Source: Sclerodactyla briareus (lineage: Eukaryota > Echinodermata > Holothuroidea > Dendrochirotida > Sclerodactylidae). From it: DNA of 64,000 bases. A program made the position numbers and the translations under genes. Of the stretch, positions 57,512 to 64,000 are shown one piece after another. Under the pieces are notes generated by a model. The model saw only the letters and a program-made list of their open reading frames with translations. It did no database searches and was not told the DNA's origin. The stretch lies in the NCBI GenBank assembly GCA_026419785.1, contig JAODTK010005799.1:62001-126000 (forward strand), in the 5' to 3' direction. The number at the start of each line of letters is the position of its first letter. The stretch's first letter is position 1.

Positions 57512-59672
57512 GTGGCGAAAGTTGCAGCAGATGTAGATTTCGGCAATGGGCGTGGGGGAACTAGGAGACAGCGATATAATACTTGTGAAGATGAAAATGA
57601 AAGCGATTTTTTTCGCAAGTATCGTGTCTCCAGCCCGTGTTCGAGGGATCTCTTCGAAATTGTAGGCCCTTCTCTAGAGAGAAACAGCAAGGTATGTGTA
57701 TCACAGCACCAGTGTGCAGTGTGGGTTTCGGCCTTGCACCACATTGGTCTGGGGTTGTCATAGGATTGGCAAGTTGGGTGTTTTGGTGCTCTCAGGGGAG
57801 TCGAATATAGCTTATCGTGACAGGGGGATATTGCAGCGGGGTCGGGTGGAGATGTGTTCGGACTGTCAGTGGTGAGTACTTCACGTTTGTAAGTGAGGGA
57901 CTTGTGCATGGCTGTTGAACTATTTCACCCTATTCACACTGACCACCCCAATGTCGACCTGAGACAAAAATATTAGGCAGCAACAAAAAACTTCCTTTTT
58001 ATAAGGGAAGACACTACTCCATGCGCAGGAGGGGAGGGAGGGGGGAGTTCCAAGACAGTCTCGAGAAGTTTTGTGTGTGGGAAAATATTATGTATGGAGG
58101 GGCCACCTCCCCCACAGTGCTGCGCCCTTGCTTGCTCCAGGCTCTCAGTTGCTACTGCTCAGTGGTGGTTATCTGCTCCTTTGTCGATCTGAAAAAAATC
58201 GCAAATCCAGGCGTCAATCCAATGTGATCATGGGGTCGTCTTACTCAGTTGAAAAAAACATGTTAGGGGGGCAGAAAACGATGGTGATGAGAAGGAAAGA
58301 CCATACTTTAACGGCGGTACTGACCAAATCTATCATTCGTACTGTGGGGTTTCCTAAACGTGGTTCTCAGCCTGACAGTACATCGTATAGGCTACAGGGC
58401 AATGTGGATCTGAGATATCTATCAATGGAAAATCTATTGGCGCTAGATTCGCGATTTTTCCGCCAACACGAACTTAACAATTACTTAAAAACAAACGTAA
58501 AAATTGAGCAATGACATCTATGCTCCTGTCACTGATCAGTTAGTTTGTGTCGCATTAATTGGTTTTCCAGACTGACCTCATTGCGATTAATGAGGATACA
58601 GTCAGTGGCGATTATTAATACAACGCCCGACCCTAACTATGGCAGCTGTATATGGTGAAATATGTAGCTATGTTTATAAAAAGGACTTCCGAGGGGAAGA
58701 AGCGTGCATGCGAACACGTGGGATACCCCCCCCCCTCCCAAATTTCTAAATGAAAAATGAGGACAACGACAATAAGTTTGTGTCAATATGTCAGTAAACA
58801 CTATCTACCCACAGGAATTATGCTATTGACCCCACCCTCCAGCTGCACCGGACTCCGCTACATTCGCAAGGGGAGTATTTGCCAATAGTGAGGGAGCACA
58901 TGGATATCACCTCGTGACGAACAGCAACTGGTTCACGCAGTGGCAAACGCGATATGTGACAATATGCACCATTTTCTACACTGCCTGACGAACAAGAGAT
59001 AAGAGCAACAAAACTCGACTTTATCAAGAAGAAGGGTGGCCATCCATCATAGGACTCATAGAGGGACGCATGTGCAACTTCATACACCGTTTTCGACCTG
59101 CCGAAAAGAAAGCAGCGTATGTAAATAGAAAAGGTTTCACTCAATAAATGTACAAATTGTACGTGGACAGAAAGCTTAAAAATTTTCCAACATTGACGCA
59201 CGATACCAGGCTCCCCCACGACGATACAACGCGGAATTCACACATATGGGAAAACGGTTCTAGGAAACGAAGGCCCAATAGCTGGCTACTGAGATTCGGA
59301 ACCCCTGAAGCGATGGATGCTTTACTCATCATCCGCCCAGCTAACGAGGCAGAGGAGACCTACACCAGGAAACAACAAGCAGATCCGACTGCCTGGAAAA
59401 GATGGCAACGGGTCTTGAGATGCGTGGAGGTGCTTAACCAACCAATGAAGTTCCAACCACCCCGGTCATCGCGTATCATTGCGGCATGCGGGGCACTCCA
59501 TAATTTTGCTTTGGCAAATGGCATTAGTCTCCCGGATGAATTTGATGACTTCATCGACAGAATCTATGGTAAATGCCAACTTCTCGTTGAAGGGCAAACA
59601 GACGGTAGAGGGGACGCTGCAGGATTTTCTGCTCGTCCAAATGTAGTGGACACACTTTTCCGTCGTCAATGA
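57512..59672 (+). pseudogene. PIF/Harbinger transposase (HARBI1-like nuclease), broken
   Basis: The N-terminal part (57512-57763) has a basic RRQRYN stretch, FFRKYRVS and LFEIVGPSLERNS, matching the helical N-terminal region of Harbinger transposases. After about 1.08 kb without similarity (intron or insertion; a CCACCCTCCAG acceptor-like site precedes 58839) the match resumes: LRYIRKGSICQ (58853), HAVANAICDNM, LPDEQEIRATKLDFIKKK (58981, shifted frame), WPSIIGLIEGR (59037, shifted again), YVNRKGF, then an in-frame TAA (59145-59147), a SPHDD-like PHDDTTRNSHIWENGS block, and SSRIIAACGALHNFALANGI near the C-terminus. The family's first catalytic Asp (in 'GAIDG') is Glu here, and the third acidic residue could not be placed. 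Dead, though the C-terminal half is well preserved. Confidence 0.85.
57764..58836. other. Spacer inside the Harbinger transposase gene
   Basis: No Harbinger similarity is seen. A plus frame at 58071-58514 (147 residues) has no recognised motif, and its first half crosses GGCCACCTCCCCCACAGTGC-like sequence. The spacer may be an intron with decayed ends or a later insertion. A C run lies at about 58726-58734. Confidence 0.4.
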
Positions 59673-60618
59673 ACAAATAGTGTGCAAATGGGCAGGGGAC
59701 AAATCGGAGATGTGGGGGGCAAACGAATGGGCGGTTTTAACATTGCTTTTTATATGAAATACTCTCGATATTGTACATTCGACTTCCTAATAGCGGAGTC
59801 TTTTCTGGCATGTAATCATTTCGAGAATAATTGTCATACACGTTGCAATTTTTTTCAACAATAACATCTAATACACTGGCAATAAGTAAAAAAAAATTAA
59901 AGTGTAATATAAAAAGTCAAAAATGATTGCTAATGGGGTGTGATACATATCAGCAACTTCAGCCTAAACTAGGTACCATAGAACCGCAATCTTTCAGTAC
60001 CGTTCCAAGTGGACTTATGTTATTCAGCGCAAGCAATTACAAAGACAATACGGCACAAAACCCGTATAGCAGATCAGGAGGTAACTGGCAAATTACGACC
60101 AACCTGTGGTCTGTGCGATGATGTCATAGTGCGGGGCAGTCCTCAAAACACATTACATCGTCCCAATCACGAAAAAGGAAAATTAAAATAAATAAGTTCA
60201 ATCAAGGGACACCTTCACGGGGCATAAATGGAATAGAGCTGAATTGAAATGAACAGTAGTCGGTTGTTGTCACATTTGGGGGGAAATGGGCAGTGAATCA
60301 CGGGGTCTAAACCACAGGAACTACAAATGAATAATCATAAATGTCTGCTTCATGTAATCATCAGGCACCAGCAGGGATCAGAAACAGATTATGACAATGT
60401 TGTTTATGAGCTAGTACAGTGGGATGCCTATCATGGTCGATTAGTGTGATGTGAATTTATGTATAATGTTTTATGAGACACGACATAAGAATTAACAAAT
60501 ATTAACGTTAAGAAAACCATCATTTTATGTCTTTTCTACAAACTACGAACTCTCGTTCTTGCAATCTATAGTGTGGGATTGACGCTGGGAAGTTGGCCTA
60601 GTGTGGGGGCACACCAGG

Positions 60619-61032
60619 CTATGGTTGCAATGCTGGCTGGAGATTGGCCAGGCGCGACTCAGATGGAGATGACGGGGATCGAGAGCGGGTCTGCTGTTTC
60701 TGGAGAATTGCGATCTTCTGTTCCATATACCATCTTTTCAGCATTTTACGTTTCTGTATATTATTTCCACGCTTATGAGTCTCGAGTCCATCACGATTGT
60801 AATAGTCGGAATGCGGGACATCATGTTTGGTTGGTGTTCTTGCATCTGAACTGAGAGGTCCGGCATTGGGGTACCACGAGAAGCGTTTCCTCGATGTAGT
60901 GTACTTGTACTTAGTGAAAATGCTCGGTGACGTAACATCGTCATCGGGCGCTACTGCCGTTCGCGGGTTACTTGTTCTACCTCGTCCGAAGCGAAGCCGA
61001 CGCTCTACATGCAGAGAGAGCAACAAGGTCAA
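60619..61032 (-). CDS. Possible Harbinger accessory DNA-binding protein (C-terminal part)
   Basis: This is a 137-residue minus frame. It has basic N-terminal and middle regions (for example SRKRF), then KRKMLKRWYMEQKIAILQKQ, a basic amphipathic helix-like stretch, and a Ser/Pro/Arg tail. Myb/SANT-like proteins of Harbinger elements usually end in such a basic coiled segment after an N-terminal trihelix domain. That domain is not visible here or upstream to about 61500, so the call rests mainly on context: convergent orientation with the transposase at 57512-59672. The start at 61032 is simply the first Met. A plus-strand frame over the same bases (60573-60854) shows no similarity. Confidence 0.3.
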   Translation of the reverse strand: MTLLLSLHVERRLRFGRGRTSNPRTAVAPDDDVTSPSIFTKYKYTTSRKRFSWYPNAGPLSSDARTPTKHDVPHSDYYNRDGLETHKRGNNIQKRKMLKRWYMEQKIAILQKQQTRSRSPSSPSESRLANLQPALQP

Positions 61033-61050
61033 TCAATATGACTAAAATAC

Positions 61051-62840
61051 ATATACGTGCCACGCTGTCATTATCGACAACGAGCGTGACGAGATATTTG
61101 CCTGAGGGGGGGGGGGGGGGGGGATTCGGGATCCAATGGAATTTCGCCCTCATAAATAGCCTCACCCTGCCTATTGGCAAATGGATGCGGAGGCAATAGG
61201 TGTTCATAACAACTGCAAACTTCTAATAGCAAGTAAAACGGTGTGTGTGTTACATATCGTTGTTCACGTGGCTCAAACCCTCACCGTGCGTACGTCACTA
61301 CATTCAAACTAAACGCATATTTCTTGTTAGATAGTAAGCCATGCGGCCAGCACAACACGGCATGCTTTGCCCATACATTCATTTGTACTCAAACAAACGG
61401 CCATCCAACACCTCTTCCCCTTCAAAATGGTGGCAAAAGAAGCAGTGTCTGACATGCTGTAATTAAGTTCTACCTTTCCTCCTCACCCACCGCCCAATAT
61501 AAACCATGGACGAAACTCAATAACAGCAAAAACTACCATTATTTGCTCGGGAGGGATAACCTGCAGTACGTCTTTTCGTCGTCAGTAAGACCAAGTAACG
61601 AAATCAGGGTCATCCAAACGTGGGTCTCTCCTCCGCCGTTGTTTGTTCTCTGTCGTTTTTTGCACAGATGCTTCTCGTGTTTTCTCTTTTACGGTTTTTT
61701 TGCATAGTCTGCCATTATCTTTTATGCTTTGTAGGCTGCGTTGGGCCCACCAAGGCGTTCACGTTCGTCACTATACCCTGAAGGATGGTATTCCTTGTTC
61801 CGGTGGGTGACATCGTGGAGCTTGGTTTTGCGATAGGAGTTTGTTATGATAACGAAACTATCCCGTTATTAAGTAATTCTCGTCGTGAAGTCCGGACCCT
61901 GGCTCTTTTGGATTTGGTGGATGTCAGTGTTATAAAGTTAAAATGAATTCGACAATGAAGTATAGATTCGAATTAAATCACATGGGACTCGAAATCATGC
62001 ATGTGCATATTTAACTACAATACCATCCGTGATACTATGCGTTCAGTACTCATGGTCGTTAGTTGTGTCATCTGTAGTAATCGAGGTCTCACGTACCCAG
62101 ATACGATACGTTACCTGTTGCACTTACATAACGCGGATATTCAACAGGACCCTACAGCAGTGAAGCTAGTGGCTATAACGATGGGCGCGGCTACCACTTC
62201 GTGGTCATAGTGCAGACTGCTATATTAGTACGCGACTATTATCAAAAAATATGACACACACACAATGTCTACCTGTAGCTTAAGCTCGGGTAGCGCGAAG
62301 CATACGGTTCATCAGGTACACGATGGCTTATGTCAAGCTCTGCGGGTCGTTTTGGCCATGATTGAAACAAACTTGTCCAGCCCCGGCCCCAGGAAAGAAA
62401 GAACCCCTTTTGGTTCCTTTCCCAAGTTCCCTGTGGCGGTGACTACGTGTAGCGGCCCCAGCCTGTGGCGGCGTACACTACTTTGTACTACTTCACGAAT
62501 GTGATGGGATAATAGGCATATATGTTTATCTTTATTTGGATGATGGGATCCATTTTCATGGCCAATTGGTCAACAGCTTCGCAGTTTTCGCTCAGCATTT
62601 GCCGCTATGCAATTAAAACAATCTACATACTAATATTACACTGCCGTAAATAAAATTACTGAGTAAGTACGTACTAATATATTCTTTTCACAATTTCCCT
62701 ACGGGTACCGTACGCCTATCACTATCAGAGTCGTATCAGCAGACGTCACTAATCAACGGCCTTGGTGCGGTCCATTTTCAAAGGTTGATAGCAGACCTGT
62801 TGATAGACCGCTGATAGCACTATTCAGGACGCTCACTATC
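61051..62840. other. No recognised feature; G run at 61107-61122
   Basis: Around 61738-61920 a plus frame reads HVRHYTLKDGIPC and, in another frame, VELGFAIGVCYDNETIPLLS, which look protein-like but match nothing I recognise. Other frames are short. No repeat shared with the window was found. Confidence 0.3.
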
Positions 62841-62889
62841 AGCGCTTTCGTGCGGCCGCTACTGATCATTACCCGTGACTCATCAAACC

Positions 62890-63130
62890 AACACTATACA
62901 GACGCATTTTGTCGGTTTTCCCTGCTCACCAAGCCGGTGTGTCATTCTTGTGTCCTTCTGGGAGGACTTCTCAAACGAAGCCACCGCATGCGGCCCCACC
63001 TACCTCCCACTCACGAGGTACCCACTTTTATCAATTGTCATCCCAGACGTTCGTTACTTCGCAGTGGGAAGGCCTCTGGCCCCGATGGGTTGTATCACGT
63101 GACTTGCCTGGTCATTGGCGAACTGTGAAA
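62890..63130 (+). pseudogene. LINE reverse transcriptase fragment (N-terminal part)
   Basis: Plus-strand frames give FWEDFSNEA (about 62965-62990) and, after frame changes, SLLRSGKASGPDGLYHVT (about 63050-63105). KA-GPDG is the hallmark at the start of non-LTR reverse transcriptases, preceded in intact elements by a 'W..YF..L' segment about 40 residues earlier, as here. The match stops at about 63130, so this is a short scrap; clade undetermined. Confidence 0.55.
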
Positions 63131-63202
63131 GACATGTACCTGTGGTCGAATATAGATAGCACTATGGAAAAAGTGTTCGCGTGATGAGCTGTCTGGCTTC
63201 CA

Positions 63203-63350
63203 GGACCAGGGGCGTAGCGAAGGGTGATGATTGGGGGGGGGGGGGGTGTAGAGGTTATGTTTTGCCGAGGATCTGGCAATGGTGATGTATGGGGGTGAGG
63301 GGGTTATAAGGGGAGGGGGTGTCCCCCTCCCCTTAGGGGAGGGGGGACAC
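63203..63350 (+). mobile_element. hAT-like MITE end with GC palindromes
   Basis: CAGGGGCGTAGCGAAGGGTG (63208-63227) starts the segment, resembling hAT-type termini. A G run (63233-63246) and GGGGAGGGGGTGTCCCCCTC with CCC (63317-63339) follow, the latter able to fold on itself, then AGGGGAGGGGGGACACCCC. No coding capacity. Confidence 0.5.
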
Positions 63351-64000
63351 CCCTGTGGTTGGGTGAGAACATATGCAGTGTATATTAGCCACAGGAATTT
63401 TGCCGTCCGCAGCTATCAAGACGTCGAATTGAACTGTTAATAGAAGATGAAAGCTATAGGCCTATTGTAACGAAACACAACAGGGCAGGGGATCATTCAC
63501 ATTAGTATGGAGTTACGTGAGTGACGTATGGAAACTATACAGGCGCGGAGCGGGGGCGCGAAACCAAATCTGATACATGAGAAATTTGTGGACGAAAAAT
63601 TTGAGCGGGGAAAAATCTGAAAAATGACCAAATTGTCTGATGACTGGCTCAATTCCTCCAATCAAATGTCCGAAAAATGCACACATTTGCCATGACAGCG
63701 AATGTTTTCAAGCAAATTTCAATCTGCAGCAGCCCCAACCCATTGGAAGGGTCCTTGGTGGAATATCTCTAAGAAATGGCTAGGGTAGGAATGGAGACCC
63801 CGACTGAAGATGTAAGGATAACATCGATCAGTTTTTTCGGAAAGTACTGTCAATTTCAGTGATTGGATCTGCCATAAGTCGGCGGGACGTGCCGCTCCCT
63901 GCAATCCAGGGGGGGGGGGGGGGGGGGGGAGGGGTGGTCGTAAGACTATTTTCGTGTACGGTAGGCGTCAACTGAGGTTGGCGCGAATTGTAAGAAATAA
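63351..64000. other. Short repeat match, then no recognised feature; G run at 63909-63929
   Basis: 63376-63436 resembles 52968-53020. The remainder shows no gene. A G run of about 20 bases with one A interruption follows at 63909-63935. Confidence 0.4.

Larger units (their letters stand above)
57500..61050. mobile_element. PIF/Harbinger DNA transposon remnant with two convergent genes
   Basis: A Harbinger nuclease (transposase) pseudogene on the plus strand (57512-59672) faces a possible basic DNA-binding accessory frame on the minus strand (60619-61032), about 950 bp apart. Autonomous Harbinger elements typically encode a DDE nuclease and a separate Myb/SANT-like protein, so the pairing is expected. 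Terminal inverted repeats were not found by eye, so the outer limits are unknown. Confidence 0.6.

Noticed and set aside
57505-57909. 134-residue minus-strand frame
   Set aside because: It is antisense to the Harbinger N-terminal region, which has clear family similarity on the plus strand.
58818-59219. 133-residue minus-strand frame
   Set aside because: Antisense shadow of the Harbinger transposase core.

Overview
This 64-kb window looks like non-coding, transposon-rich DNA from a metazoan nuclear genome. There are no bacterial-style operons or ribosome-binding sites. No intact host gene was recognised, simple repeats (TA, CA/TG, poly-T, long G or C runs) are frequent, and the only convincing protein similarity is to eukaryotic transposons: CR1/jockey-type and Rex1/L2-type LINEs, a PIF/Harbinger DNA transposon and a tRNA-derived SINE. 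The mix, including AGGTCA-rich repeats and hairpin-rich short elements, fits a marine invertebrate, perhaps a deuterostome such as an echinoderm, hemichordate or lancelet. That placement is inference from repeat style only.

Layout: 0-9 kb holds an A/T-rich low-complexity block, a reverse copy of a hairpin-bearing short element (family X), a 22-bp minisatellite and the first of five elements with a GGCGG/CCGCC terminal hairpin (family H). 9-11.4 kb holds family Y copy 1 and the best forward copy of family X. 11.4-16.8 kb is a nested retrotransposon: a minus-strand CR1/jockey-type LINE cut by a plus-strand LINE (about 14.1-15.7 kb) and by a second block of short repeats (11.9-13.1 kb). 17-26 kb is mostly unrecognised, with hairpin elements, GC palindromes and transposon ends of the CAGTGGCGTA type. 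26.5-28.9 kb holds a decayed and a complete copy of family H plus a tandem array. 32-37 kb holds an AGGTCA-rich repeat and family Z (TCTCGCC repeats with about 120-bp internal modules). 37.6-39.1 kb holds a tRNA-derived SINE and another H element. 41-51.8 kb holds a further Z copy, Y copy 2, tandem duplications and two H ends. 55-56.3 kb is a tandem array related to family X. 57.5-61.0 kb is a PIF/Harbinger element with a broken transposase gene (+) facing a possible accessory DNA-binding protein gene (-). 62.9-63.1 kb is a LINE reverse-transcriptase scrap, followed by a hAT-like terminus.

None of the protein-coding remnants is open over its full length. All carry stops and single-base frameshifts, so this region is either a transposon graveyard or an uncorrected long-read assembly, or both. 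The best leads are family H, which has Helitron-like features (GC hairpin about 8-11 nt before a CTAG-like end followed by T, five copies in both orientations), family X (palindromic core repeated ten times), and the two-gene Harbinger locus. Family names X, Y, Z and H are labels used only here. Boundaries were set by eye and are approximate.
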